This document shows positions 52,934 through 62,152 of a stretch of 64,000 nt of DNA, piece after piece. Under the pieces are notes generated by a model, which saw only the letters and a list, made by a program, of their open reading frames with translations, searched no databases and was not told where the DNA came from. The position numbers were made by a program, and so were the translations under genes. How positions within the stretch are numbered: position 1 is the stretch's first letter; every line of letters starts with the position of its first letter. Origin of the DNA: Spirulina major PCC 6313 (lineage in GTDB: Bacteria; Cyanobacteriota; Cyanobacteriia; Cyanobacteriales; Spirulinaceae); contig NZ_KV878783.1 of NCBI RefSeq assembly GCF_001890765.1, positions 2,440,695 to 2,504,694 on the forward strand, in the 5' to 3' direction.

Positions 52934-54133
52934 ATGTCTGTCCCCCCCTCGAAACCTGTTGCTCAGGAACTCCAAGAACTTCGCCGTCAACATCAACTGA
53001 TTTTGAATGCCGTCGGGGAAGGGGTCTATGGCCTTGACCTCGATGGCAATGTCACCTTTGTGAACCCCGCCGCCGCTGTAATGATTGATTGGCCCATTGA
53101 TGAACTGATTGGCAAGTCCATGCATAAGGTGCTGCACCATTCCTACGCCGATGGGCAAACCTATCCCCGCGAAGCCTGCCCCATCTATGCTGCCTTACAA
53201 GACGGCAGCACCCACCGCGTCACCAGTGAAGTGTTTTGGCGCAAGGATGGGACGAGTTTTCCCGTGGAATATATCAGTACGCCGATGCGGGATGAAGCGG
53301 GGCAGTTGATTGGGGCGGTGGTGACCTTTCGCGATATCACGCAGCGACGCTGGGCAGAAGACATCTTGCAACGCACCAATGAAGAGTTGGAATTACAAGT
53401 GCAACAGCGCACGGCGAAGCTGCGCCAGGCGAACCAACAATTGCGGGAATTGAACGAGGTGCGATCGCGCTTCATCACCATGGTCTGCCACGAATTCCGC
53501 AACCCCCTCAACAACATCGCCCTCTCCGTCTCCTCCCTCCAACGCTACGACAGCCAACTCACCCCCACCGAAAAAGCCGACTACCTCACCACCATCACCG
53601 GCAATGTCGAGCGCATGACCCAGATGATTGACGATATCCTCGTCATCGGCAAAATCGAAGCCAACGTCCTCGAAGTCAAACCCCAACCCATCGATCTCGT
53701 CGAATTTTGCAGCCACATGCTCCGGGAACGGGAAAATCTTCGCTTACCCGTCCCGATCGAATTCAGATGCCAAAGCCGCCAACTCATCGCCCACCTTGAT
53801 CCCCGTCTCGTCCGCTCCATCGTTGAAAATCTGCTCTCCAACGCCCTCCGCTACACCCCACCCCATCAAAAAATCTGGCTCAAATTAACCAAACGCCATC
53901 AACAGGTGATTCTCACCGTTAAGGACGAAGGCATCGGTATTTCTCCTGACGATCAAGCCCATTTATTTGAACCCTTTCACCGAGGGGCTAATGTCAGCAA
54001 TATTCCCGGCACGGGTTTAGGATTGAGTATTGTGCAGCAGTTTGTGCAATTGCAACAGGGCACAATCAAAGTCAAAAGCTGCGTCAATCGTGGCACAACC
54101 TTTACGGTGCGATTGCCCACGACCTTATCCTAA
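52934..54133 (+). CDS. PAS-domain histidine kinase
   Basis: This is a 399-residue soluble sensor kinase. A PAS domain (about 15-140) with LDGNVTFVNPAAAVMIDWPIDELIGKSM and FRDITQRRWAED is followed by a coiled-coil linker (about 142-180). The HisKA domain has FITMVCHEFRNPLNNIALSVSSL, and the ATPase domain has ENLLSNALRYTPP, DEGIGISPDDQAHLFEPFHRG and GTGLGLSIVQQF. All motifs are intact and there is no membrane segment, so the signal is cytoplasmic, perhaps redox or a bound ligand. It is divergent from the AraC-type response regulator, which is the most likely partner. Confidence 0.92.
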   Translation: MSVPPSKPVAQELQELRRQHQLILNAVGEGVYGLDLDGNVTFVNPAAAVMIDWPIDELIGKSMHKVLHHSYADGQTYPREACPIYAALQDGSTHRVTSEVFWRKDGTSFPVEYISTPMRDEAGQLIGAVVTFRDITQRRWAEDILQRTNEELELQVQQRTAKLRQANQQLRELNEVRSRFITMVCHEFRNPLNNIALSVSSLQRYDSQLTPTEKADYLTTITGNVERMTQMIDDILVIGKIEANVLEVKPQPIDLVEFCSHMLRERENLRLPVPIEFRCQSRQLIAHLDPRLVRSIVENLLSNALRYTPPHQKIWLKLTKRHQQVILTVKDEGIGISPDDQAHLFEPFHRGANVSNIPGTGLGLSIVQQFVQLQQGTIKVKSCVNRGTTFTVRLPTTLS

Positions 54134-54237
54134 CCCCAGACCCAAACGCGCCGGATCGGGCTGCTCTGTGCATGGGTGCGATCGCAGGGCACAGGAGCAC
54201 CGCGCAAAAAGCCCATCGAGCCAGTCCCCAGAGCGGT

Positions 54238-55248
54238 TTAGATCCCGGAATACAACGACCCATCCGGCATCGTTGCCCCCAGTAAACAGGCATCCCGGAG
54301 GTCTGTCCCGGTTAACTTCGCATCCCGTAAGCTTGCACCCCGGAGATCTGCCCCTTGGAGACAAGCACCATCTAAATTTGCACCCCACAGGTAAGCACCC
54401 CGCAAATTCGCCCCGGTTAAATCTGCCCCGGAGAAATTGACAAGATTTAAATTGGTATCTTGCAAATCGGCATTGGTGAGGAGAGCGTCCCGGAGATTGG
54501 CCTTCATCAGATCGGCTTTGATCATCTGACTACCCCGCAGATCGGCTTGGCTGCAATCTGCCTGCTTCATCATTGCGCCCTCTAATTGAATGCGCCGCAT
54601 GACGCTGTCGCTGAAATCCGCTCCGGTTAATTCTGCATTTTGTAACTGAGCGCCGCTGAGTTTGACACTGCTTAGCTCTAGACCGCTGAAATTAATATTG
54701 GGCAGTATCAAGCCATTCATCCAAGCTCCTTCCAATTTTACGCCGTTGAGTTGTGCCCCTTGGAGGTTTGCACCGCTGAGCCGCGCCCCGCTCAAGTTCG
54801 TCCAGTTTAAGTTTGCGCCTTGCAGATTAGCCGATCGCAAATTAATCCCATTTAAATTCGCGCCACAGAGATTGACACCCGACAGATTAGCCCGAAAAAG
54901 GGTGACCCATTTTAAGACGGCTCCGCTCAGTTTGGCTCCCTGGAGGTCTGCTTTTGCCAAATGAGCGCCTTTGAGATTGGCTTTGGTGAGGTCGGCTTCG
55001 CACAGTTGAGAATTGGCGAGTTTGGCAAAGGTGAGGTCAGTACTGTACAAAAATGCTCCATTCAAATTGGCTCCTTGGAGAAAACACCGCTCCAAATAGG
55101 CGCGAGCTAAACTCGCTTCTTTCAGGAGTGAACCGGCGAAGTTGGCATGGGTGAGTTGAGCACCAATTAAGTTGGCATAGGGCAAATCAGAACCGCGAAA
55201 GTCGCGATCGCCTGAAGCATACCGTTTTAATAGAATATGGGCATCCAT
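54238..55248 (-). CDS. Pentapeptide-repeat protein
   Basis: This is a 336-residue protein made almost wholly of A(N/D)LxX pentapeptide repeats, more than 50 in tandem from about residue 20, interrupted by a less regular section at about 170-200 (MNGLILPNINFSGLELS). It should form a long right-handed quadrilateral beta-helix. The short N-terminus MDAHILLKRYASGDRDF resembles that of cyanobacterial pentapeptide proteins such as HetL relatives. Functions of such proteins range from gyrase mimicry to protein interaction; none can be assigned. There is no signal peptide. It converges with the PAS kinase gene. Confidence 0.93.
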   Translation of the reverse strand: MDAHILLKRYASGDRDFRGSDLPYANLIGAQLTHANFAGSLLKEASLARAYLERCFLQGANLNGAFLYSTDLTFAKLANSQLCEADLTKANLKGAHLAKADLQGAKLSGAVLKWVTLFRANLSGVNLCGANLNGINLRSANLQGANLNWTNLSGARLSGANLQGAQLNGVKLEGAWMNGLILPNINFSGLELSSVKLSGAQLQNAELTGADFSDSVMRRIQLEGAMMKQADCSQADLRGSQMIKADLMKANLRDALLTNADLQDTNLNLVNFSGADLTGANLRGAYLWGANLDGACLQGADLRGASLRDAKLTGTDLRDACLLGATMPDGSLYSGI

Positions 55249-55715
55249 TGGAAATTGACTCCATGAAATAAATTGAGATAGATAGCAAATTATCGAGGGT
55301 TTAAGAACAAGCGTTGGTGTGGCGGAGTCGGGATAATGACAAAATTCAACATAACATCAGTCTGTTTTAGCCTTTTATGCTTGGGTTTGAATGGGTTCCT
55401 CTTGAGTGGGTCTAACTGATAGCGATCCTAAATCAATCGGAGATCTGATCTCCTCATCAACAACGGGCTTAAGCCCCTTGCCTGTTCATGAATCAACCCT
55501 TGCCTGCTTATGAATCAAATAGGATTGCTATGGCAACGTTAAGACTAGGTAATGGGACTTTTTTTGCTGTTAAATTATTTGATTTTCCGGGTCTTGAATC
55601 TCTTGGATTCTACTTTCTAGCATAGACGAATCATGTTGAATTCTGGTCATCATCAACTCACTTACTGACCAATCTTGATGTTTTGTAATCAAGCATGACT
55701 ATTGTTAATAAAAAT
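55249..55715. other. Intergenic region with a short direct repeat
   Basis: This is a non-coding gap of 467 bp. CCTTGCCTGTTCATGAATCA (about 55477) recurs imperfectly 23 bp later as CCTTGCCTGCTTATGAATCA, next to an AAGGGG/CCCCTT-type palindrome (CGGGCTTAAGCCC). Nothing else is recognised. Confidence 0.5.
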
Positions 55716-56876
55716 TCAATGCAGATAAACGCGGGGCAGGCGTGGTTTAAACCCACAGAGAATTTCCCAGGAAATCGTGCCGATCGCATTGGCCCAATCG
55801 TCGGCGGTGATCTGCTCGCTGCCGTCTTGGCCGAGGAGGGTGACACAATCACCGGGTTGCACGTCCGGGAGTTCGGTCACGTCTACCATCAGTTGATCCA
55901 TGGTGATCGCGCCGATTTGGGGGACGCGCTGCCCCCGGATTAAGACCTGCATTTTGTGGGTGAGGAGGCGGGGTACACCGTCGGCGTAGCCAATGCTGAC
56001 GACGGCGAGGCGCAGGGGGCGATCGCTGACATAGCGATGGCCGTAACTGACCCCCGTTTGGGGTGGAATGGACTTAACCTGAGTGACTCGTGCTTTCACC
56101 GCCATCACAGGGCGCAGGGTAAGGGTGGGGCTGAGATGGGGCGCAGGGTAAAGACCGTAGAGGGATAGACCAATACGCACCCCGTCGTAATGGAGGGCGC
56201 GATCGCCCAAAGTCCCGGCGGAATTAGCAAGATGCACCATGGGAGGATAGAGGCCATGATTGCGGAGTTCGGTGAGGACGGCCTCAAAGCGATCGCGCTG
56301 AATCTCCATAAACTGAGGGTCGGGATCATCCGCCGTGGCAAAGTGAGAATAGACACTGGCCAAATGCAGCGAGGGCAACTCGTGAACCGCTTGCACCAAG
56401 GACAGGGCATCCGTCCAGCGCGTCCCCAGGCGAGACATGCCCGTATCAATATTGAGATGGACGGGGAGGGTTGTCCCCCGTGGGGTCAGGGTGTCGGCAA
56501 AGAGGGCGGCTTGGTGGGGCGTGCAGAGGGTGGGTTCAAGGTGATGATGGGCGATCGCTTCGATTTCCGCCGGGGTGTAAATCGCCCCAAACACCAAAAT
56601 CGGGACGTGAATTCCCCCTTGGCGCAGGGCAATCCCTTCTTGGGGAGTGGCAACGGCCAGACGCTGCACCCCCAAACTCACCAGCACCTCCGCCACCGGC
56701 ACCGCCCCATGGCCATAGGCATCGGCTTTGACCACCGCCATTAAGATCGCGCCCGGTGCCAAATGTGCGAATAATTGCTGCACATTGTGCCCCAAGGCAG
56801 TGAGATCAATTTCCACCCAAGCCCGCTGCTGTGCCGTCCCAATTTGCTGGGGAGAGTTTAACTGTTGCTTTACCAT
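55716..56876 (-). CDS. alr: Alanine racemase
   Basis: This is a 386-residue PLP-dependent racemase making D-alanine for peptidoglycan. The PLP-lysine is in AVVKADAYGHGAVPVAEVL, the catalytic Tyr is in GVSYGHRYVSDRPLRLAVVSIGYADG, and the C-terminal substrate region is IGAITMDQLMVDVTELP. The length and fold layout (TIM barrel then beta domain) are normal. The ATG at 56876 (MVKQQLNSPQQ) has AGGAGTG just upstream. It stands alone, divergent from the OmpR-type regulator. Confidence 0.96.
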   Translation of the reverse strand: MVKQQLNSPQQIGTAQQRAWVEIDLTALGHNVQQLFAHLAPGAILMAVVKADAYGHGAVPVAEVLVSLGVQRLAVATPQEGIALRQGGIHVPILVFGAIYTPAEIEAIAHHHLEPTLCTPHQAALFADTLTPRGTTLPVHLNIDTGMSRLGTRWTDALSLVQAVHELPSLHLASVYSHFATADDPDPQFMEIQRDRFEAVLTELRNHGLYPPMVHLANSAGTLGDRALHYDGVRIGLSLYGLYPAPHLSPTLTLRPVMAVKARVTQVKSIPPQTGVSYGHRYVSDRPLRLAVVSIGYADGVPRLLTHKMQVLIRGQRVPQIGAITMDQLMVDVTELPDVQPGDCVTLLGQDGSEQITADDWANAIGTISWEILCGFKPRLPRVYLH

Positions 56877-57084
56877 AAAACTTCACTCCTTAGCGCGATC
56901 GCCGCTTGGCATAACGGCGATGAATTTCATTCAGGGAAACCGAGTTAGGGCATAGTCTAACCTGAATATTGGAGACATCAAACCCTGAAAAATCACAGGA
57001 TCGAGGGTAACCAGTGTTACAACAGTTCAAAATTGCATTTGTTATGGTAAGGACACATTAAAAATTTTTCGTAGGTAACGCTTC

Positions 57085-57867
57085 GTGGGATCAAGTCAAA
57101 TACTCATCGTCGAAGGCAATCCACATTTGCGATCGCTGCTGGGGTGGCACTTGCAACAAGCTGGGTATCGTATCCAACAAGCTGCAAACCTCCAGCAAGC
57201 GCGAGACATTCTCCTGCGCAACCAACCCCCCCTCGTGATTCTTGAGCCGGATTTACCCGATGGCAATGGCCTAGAACTCTGTCAATGGTTGTTGCAACAG
57301 CGTCAATCCCTCGTCTTGTTGTTATCGGCCAAAGATAGTGCCCATGATGTGGTGACTGGCTTAAAAGCCGGAGCCGATGACTACTTGAAAAAACCCTTTG
57401 GCATGCAAGAACTCATGGCACGGGTTGAATCATTGCTGCGGCGTTGTCGTGTGACCAGCGTGCCCCTCTTGCTCAACTATGGTGATCTGAGCATTGACTT
57501 AGTGCAGCGGCGGGTGCATCTTTACGGGCGCTACATCGACCTCACCCCCCAAGAATTCAGCCTCCTCTACGTTTTAGCCCAAGCCGAAGGCATCCCCTTG
57601 AGCCGCACAGAACTGCTCCATCGCGCTTGGCCCGATGCGATCGACAATCCCCGCACCATCGACACCCATGTGCTGTCCCTGCGCAAAAAACTCGTCCCGG
57701 ACAGCGATCGCATTGAACGCACCAGCCTGATTCAAACCGTGCGCAATGTGGGCTATCGCTTTAACCCCGATGCCCTCAAACAGATGGAACCTAGCGACTC
57801 AACCCCCCCCACAATGCCAGAACCCCATCGCAACAGTGAGCCATTAGCCGCAGGCTATACCGTCTAG
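57085..57867 (+). CDS. OmpR-type response regulator with atypical receiver
   Basis: This is a 260-residue regulator: an N-terminal receiver (about 4-120), a winged-helix DNA-binding domain (about 130-225; LTPQEFSLLYVLAQAEGIPLSRTELLHRAWP and IDTHVLSLRKKLVP) and a Pro/Ser-rich tail. The receiver departs from the norm. The acidic pair reads LIVEGNP instead of LIVDDxP, and the phospho-acceptor position holds Glu (VILEPDLPDGNG). The Lys in DDYLKKPFG is kept. It may be constitutively active or phosphorylation-independent. The start is a GTG at 57085, since no ATG precedes the receiver. No kinase is adjacent. Confidence 0.88.
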   Translation: MGSSQILIVEGNPHLRSLLGWHLQQAGYRIQQAANLQQARDILLRNQPPLVILEPDLPDGNGLELCQWLLQQRQSLVLLLSAKDSAHDVVTGLKAGADDYLKKPFGMQELMARVESLLRRCRVTSVPLLLNYGDLSIDLVQRRVHLYGRYIDLTPQEFSLLYVLAQAEGIPLSRTELLHRAWPDAIDNPRTIDTHVLSLRKKLVPDSDRIERTSLIQTVRNVGYRFNPDALKQMEPSDSTPPTMPEPHRNSEPLAAGYTV

Positions 57868-58124
57868 TCCAATCATCGATGCATGAGCCGGCTCGTTTTG
57901 GAATGATTGTGATCAGGGATGGGGTGCGATCGCTCATTGTTAACCCCCTCTTTACTACAGCTTAAATCTGGCCCATTGAAGTTATCAAACACCGCATTTC
58001 TGACCCTCATCACCGTCTTGAATGCCGGCCTGTTAATTTGAGGATAATACTTAACAAACCAAAGGATTAATCAATCCAATGCTAGAATCACGCCAGAAAT
58101 TCTAGCCTCCAGGCATAATGAGCG

Positions 58125-58244
58125 ATGACCTATCGAATTTTATCCTTAGACGGCGGTGGCTTTCGGGGCGTAATGTCAGCGCGGATTTTAGTAGCACTAG
58201 AACAAGAAGTCCGTCAGCAATATGACTGCACCTTACAGGAATAG
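58125..58244 (+). pseudogene. 5' fragment of a patatin-like phospholipase gene, cut by a tnpB element
   Basis: Thirty-nine codons begin MTYRILSLDGGGFRGVMSAR, the diagnostic start of patatin-like lipases (oxyanion motif DGGGxRG), and run to ...CTLQE before a stop created at the left end of the tnpB element. The GxSxG serine motif, normally about 10 residues further on, is missing. The rest of the gene is not found directly beyond the element, so the insertion was accompanied or followed by a deletion. Confidence 0.85.
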
Positions 58245-59573
58245 ACGATAGCTTGAAAGCCCTGTGGCTTTAGCCCAGGGATGAAAAGCAACGGCGGCTT
58301 TAGCCGCATTCTTACGCTGGACATGCTAGCATAAGAGAATGATAGTACTTGAGTTCAAAGCACGGGTAAAGCCTGCCCAGGCTACCGCTATAGACGATGC
58401 TATCCGGACATCTCAGTTTGTCCGTAACAAAGCTGTGCGCTATTGGATGGATAGCCAAAAAGTCGGCAAATACGACCTTAGCAAGCTCTGCAAGGACTTG
58501 GCTGGGGAGTTTCCCTTTGCTAAGAAACTCAACTCCATGGCCCGTCAAGCAGCAGCAGAACGAGCCTGGAGTTCCATCAGTCGCTTCTATGAGCATCGAA
58601 AAAAGGGTATTAAGCCCGTAGGATTCCCCAAGTTCAAGAAGCATTCCCGCTCGGTGGAATACAAAACCTCTGGCTGGAAACTGCTGGGGCCGAAGCGTAT
58701 CAAATTCACCGATGGCTTCGGGATTGGGGAATTGCGGTTGATCGGCACCTACGATCTGGCCCGCTATGACGAATCCCTAATTAAGCGAGTTCGCCTCGTT
58801 CGTCGTGCCGATGGCTACTATGTTCAGTTCTGCATCCAGGTGAATGTTCAGGTGCAGAGTGAGCCGAGTCAAAAAGCTGTTGGCCTTGACCTCGGTTTGC
58901 GCTATTTCATCGCTGCCAGCGATGGCACTGTGGTGGAAACGCCGCAGTTCTATCGTAAGTCTGAAAGGCGGTTGAACAGAGCCAATCGGCAGAAGTCCAG
59001 AAAGTACCGTAAGGGGGCAAAACCACAGTCGAGGAACTATCACAAGGCCAGGAACCGGTACGCCCGGAAGCATTTAAGGGTAAGTAGGCAACGTAATGAG
59101 TGGGCGAAGAGCATCGCCTACTGCGTCATCCAATCTAACGATTTGGTGGCCTATGAAGATTTGAATGTGAAAGGGTTGGTTCGCAATCGGCATCTGGCTA
59201 AGTCGATTAGTGATGCGGGATGGTCAACGTTTCGCTGTTGGTTGGAGTATTTTGGCAGGAAATATGGGAAGGCAACGGTGGCCGTTCCTCCCCACTATAC
59301 GAGCCAGGATTGCTCAAACTGCGGCAAACGAGTCAACAAGGCACTCTCAGTCAGAACCCATCACTGTCCGCATTGCGGCTATGAGGCTGACCGAGATGTG
59401 AATGCTGCCATCAACATCCTGCGCCTTGGACTCACTACCGTGGGGCACACGGGAAGTTATACGCTTGGGGAGATTGGGCCTCTGGCTGAGTTGGAGCAAT
59501 CCTGCTGAGTTAAGTCCGGTCGATGAACCCAGAATCCCCGTCGCTTCAGCGCGGGGAGTGTCAAAGTTTGGAC
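58245..59573 (+). mobile_element. IS200/IS605-type element carrying tnpB only
   Basis: The left end contains a hairpin AAAGCCCTGTGGCTTTAGCCC (58255-58275) and the right end a CCCCG...CGGGG hairpin (59536-59556) followed by GAGTGTCAAAGTT. No tnpA is present. The right end is shared with the relic at 45-389. Element boundaries are estimated from the broken patatin gene on the left and the relic comparison on the right. Confidence 0.75.
58339..59508 (+). CDS. tnpB: TnpB RNA-guided nuclease, IS200/IS605 family
   Basis: This is a 389-residue TnpB beginning MIVLEFKARVKPAQATAIDDAI. RuvC residues are intact: GLDLGLRYFIAASDG (Asp), YEDLNVKGLVRNR (Glu) and DRDVNAAINILR (Asp). The zinc finger is CSNC...CPHC. 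After the last RuvC motif the reading frame continues about 30 residues into the right end, the region that usually also encodes the guide RNA scaffold. The sequence is unrelated in detail to the tnpB at 9.8 kb but is the parent type of the relic at the window start. It has inserted in a patatin-like gene. Confidence 0.93.
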   Translation: MIVLEFKARVKPAQATAIDDAIRTSQFVRNKAVRYWMDSQKVGKYDLSKLCKDLAGEFPFAKKLNSMARQAAAERAWSSISRFYEHRKKGIKPVGFPKFKKHSRSVEYKTSGWKLLGPKRIKFTDGFGIGELRLIGTYDLARYDESLIKRVRLVRRADGYYVQFCIQVNVQVQSEPSQKAVGLDLGLRYFIAASDGTVVETPQFYRKSERRLNRANRQKSRKYRKGAKPQSRNYHKARNRYARKHLRVSRQRNEWAKSIAYCVIQSNDLVAYEDLNVKGLVRNRHLAKSISDAGWSTFRCWLEYFGRKYGKATVAVPPHYTSQDCSNCGKRVNKALSVRTHHCPHCGYEADRDVNAAINILRLGLTTVGHTGSYTLGEIGPLAELEQSC

Positions 59574-59750
59574 AAAAAGTTGGCGGATATTGACAATCCG
59601 GGGCTTTATGACGAGTATGTGGCGTTTGCGGAACGGTATTTGCAGGGTCAAACGGGACGTTCTAGCGATTTGGCGCGGGTGGGGATGAGTGCGGCGATGC
59701 CGCCCCAAGAGGCGATCGCTCACTTCGTCACGGCTAATCCTCCGGCTTAG
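59574..59750 (+). pseudogene. C-terminal gene fragment beyond the tnpB element
   Basis: About 58 codons read LDKKLADIDNPGLYDEYV... to ...FVTANPPA and a TAG. The codon pattern is like that of real genes here, with no start of its own. It could be the distal end of the broken patatin gene after an internal deletion, or the tail of another gene; the wording does not identify it. Its last 17 bases overlap the mazG 3' end. Confidence 0.5.
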
Positions 59751-60549
59751 GGGAGCCTTGGCCAAGCTGCCGTTTCGCTTGGTTCCAGAGGGCATCAAGG
59801 GCGGCGAGATCGTAGTCGGTGAGGGGGCGATCGGCGTTGTCTTCCATGGTTTGCAACCGTTGGATAAAACGGTGATTCGTGCCTTGGAGAGCCTGGGATG
59901 GGTCAAGCCCTTGCCAGCGGGCGATTTGAATCAGGGCAAAGAAGAGATCCCCCAGTTCGGCTTCTTGGTGGGCTTTGTCTCCAGAGGCGATCGCCTCCTG
60001 CAACTCCTGCCACTCCTCCTCCACCTTTTCCCACACATCCTCAATCCTGTCCCACTCAAACCCAAACGCCGCCGCCTTTTTCGAGATCTTCAAACTCGCC
60101 ATCAACGGCGGCAACCCGTGGGCGTAGCGTTGAAACCCATCGCTCATCCGGGCGGGCGCATTCCCCTTTTCCTGGGCTTTAATTTGCTCCCAATTGTGGC
60201 GCACCGCTTCCACCGTATCGGCCGTGTCTTCACCAAACACATGGGGATGGCGGCGGATCAATTTCTCGCTAATCCCATCGGCAACATCCGCGAGGGTAAA
60301 CTGTGCCTGTTCCGAAGCAATTTGAGCCTGCAACATCACCTGCAAGAGCAGATCCCCCAATTCTTCGCACACATCCGCCGTCGTCCCGGTTTGCAACGCC
60401 GCCACGGTTTCATAGGCTTCTTCGATCACATAGGGGATTAGGCTTTGGGGGGTTTGGGCTAAGTCCCAGGGACAGCCGCCGTCGGGGTCACGTAACCGGG
60501 CGACAACCTCGATCAGGCGTTGGAGAGCAGGCAGAGCAGAGTTTGACAT
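59734..60549 (-). CDS. mazG: Nucleoside triphosphate pyrophosphohydrolase MazG
   Basis: This is a 271-residue, two-domain MazG that hydrolyses (d)NTPs to monophosphates and can lower alarmone levels. The first domain has RLRDPDGGCPWDLAQTPQSLIPYVIEEAYETV and DVCEELGDLLLQVMLQAQIA, the second RRHPHVFGE, EEEWQELQEAI and EAELGDLFFALIQIARW. The ExxE-12-28-ExxD metal motif is present in both halves. I choose the ATG at 60549 (MSNSALPALQRL); a GTG lies five codons upstream. It is followed upstream on the same strand by the chimeric yebC gene. Confidence 0.95.
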   Translation of the reverse strand: MSNSALPALQRLIEVVARLRDPDGGCPWDLAQTPQSLIPYVIEEAYETVAALQTGTTADVCEELGDLLLQVMLQAQIASEQAQFTLADVADGISEKLIRRHPHVFGEDTADTVEAVRHNWEQIKAQEKGNAPARMSDGFQRYAHGLPPLMASLKISKKAAAFGFEWDRIEDVWEKVEEEWQELQEAIASGDKAHQEAELGDLFFALIQIARWQGLDPSQALQGTNHRFIQRLQTMEDNADRPLTDYDLAALDALWNQAKRQLGQGSPKPED

Positions 60550-60615
60550 GGGATCAGACGGCACTTCTCTGCAATGATACGATACAAATCTGCTGTTCGT
60601 TGCGCAGAAGACGAG

Positions 60616-61440
60616 TCACAAGGGGTACTTCTCACAAATGCCGCTCAATTCCACATCCTCATAAATCAACCCTAAATCACAGCGAAACTCTAAACGATTG
60701 AACTCTAATTGACACTGTTCTAAATCCTCGTCACTGTCAGGATATGAGGTTAATTCCCACTTACTCGCTGCGTTTTTGGTGTAGCGATCGCATCTAATTT
60801 GAGTGGCATCGATTAAGACATATTCTGCAAGGGTGGGAATCTGGCGATAAAAGGCGATTGAATCTGTGCAATCATGATCAGTCTCCATGAACGACAAAGA
60901 ATGAGCCTCTCCCCATCCTAGCGTTTGGCATGGGAATGGGCAGTTAAGAGCCGTCGCCTGTTGTAGTGGACTTTCCGCCTCTGCTGCCAAAGCCACCTCT
61001 AACAAGGTTTCTTCCTCAATCACCCCCGCCAGACAAACCACCCCCTTTTGATCAAACATCCAACTCACACAGCCGGTTTCCCCCAAGTTGCCGCCATTTT
61101 CACCAAAGGCGACGCGGAGATCGGCGGCGGTGCGATCGCGGTTATCGGTGAAGGCTTCGATCAACACCGCTACCCCCCCAGGGCCATAGCCCTCATAGCG
61201 GATGGCTTCGTAGGTTCCTGCACCCTTGGCGATCGCCCGCTCAATATTTTCATTGGGAATCCCCGCCGCCTTGGCCTTTTCAATAGCGGTGCGCAGTTGC
61301 ATATTGCCATCGGGGTCGGGTAAACCATTGCGGGCCGCCACGATGATCGCCCGTGAGAGTTGGGTAAAGGTCTTACCTTTTTTGGCATCGACCCGCGCTT
61401 TTTGCCGTTTGATCTTGGCCCACTTGCTATGTCCCGCCAA
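60616..61440 (-). CDS. YebC/PmpR-type protein with C-terminus replaced by Uma2-like sequence
   Basis: This is a 274-residue reading frame. Residues 1 to about 155 are a good YebC/PmpR protein ([61 protein letters not shown]). The normal last about 95 residues are missing. Instead, after about LAAEAE the sequence changes to an unrelated stretch. Its end, [19 protein letters not shown] to [11 protein letters not shown], reads like the C-terminal third of a Uma2-family endonuclease. The junction is in frame, so a hybrid could be made. YebC normally eases ribosome stalling or regulates transcription; loss of its third domain probably removes or alters that. A second, intact yebC elsewhere would fit. 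Confidence 0.75.
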   Translation of the reverse strand: MAGHSKWAKIKRQKARVDAKKGKTFTQLSRAIIVAARNGLPDPDGNMQLRTAIEKAKAAGIPNENIERAIAKGAGTYEAIRYEGYGPGGVAVLIEAFTDNRDRTAADLRVAFGENGGNLGETGCVSWMFDQKGVVCLAGVIEEETLLEVALAAEAESPLQQATALNCPFPCQTLGWGEAHSLSFMETDHDCTDSIAFYRQIPTLAEYVLIDATQIRCDRYTKNAASKWELTSYPDSDEDLEQCQLEFNRLEFRCDLGLIYEDVELSGICEKYPL

Positions 61441-61683
61441 GGGTCTCTACCCCTGTTAACCTACTCCCAAGATTTTAACCCGTGAGATCCCCCCTGCCCC
61501 CCTAAGCCTCTTCGGGGATGTGCCTTCAGCATCTAATGATGAGGATATCATGGGGGGAGGCGGAAGCCCTTGAGGGGAACGTCACTGGGCAGAGCCAAGT
61601 AAGCTAATCTCGTATCATGGCTCTGCTGTTGGTCAGTGAGGCGGAGAACTTTTTTCTGAAGATTCACTATTTTTGAAAAAACC

Positions 61684-62040
61684 ATGCAGCATAAAAATTT
61701 ATCATTGGTTCTGAAACAAGTGACAGGGGCATTGATTGATCATTATCAAGATCGGATGGAATCGATTATTTTATACGGTTCACAGGCGCGGGGGGATGCT
61801 AGGGATTATTCAGATATTGATTTGTTGATTATTTTAAAAACATTGGATCATCCCTACGATGAAATTGATCAGACTACGGATTTAATGAGTCAAGTTTGTT
61901 TAGATTATGATGTTGTTATTTCTTGGTATTTCATTTCTTTGGAGCGATTCAATGCCCAAGATTCTCCTTTTATGTTCAATGTTAAAAAAGAGGGAATTGT
62001 TTATAAGCCATTAACACTAAGTAGAACAGGCAAGATTTAA
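61684..62040 (+). CDS. MNT-type minimal nucleotidyltransferase
   Basis: This is a 118-residue nucleotidyltransferase. The active site is complete: ILYGSQARGDARDYSDIDLLII, giving GS-x-AR-G...D-x-D, with a third acidic residue in LDYDVVISWYF. Proteins of this type pair with HEPN partners as toxin-antitoxin modules, where the nucleotidyltransferase adds AMP to the HEPN toxin. A HEPN gene follows after 112 bp. The region is clearly A+T-rich compared with yebC and mazG, suggesting acquisition. The ATG at 61684 is the only reasonable start. Confidence 0.85.
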   Translation: MQHKNLSLVLKQVTGALIDHYQDRMESIILYGSQARGDARDYSDIDLLIILKTLDHPYDEIDQTTDLMSQVCLDYDVVISWYFISLERFNAQDSPFMFNVKKEGIVYKPLTLSRTGKI

Positions 62041-62152
62041 AAAACCATAAGCTCTGGGCTGATCATGCTAGAAAACCCGTTATCACTTCAATTCAGCATT
62101 TGTTACAATCCGTTGCATAGCGTGTAAGATTCACCCTGGTCTACTTATTGCC

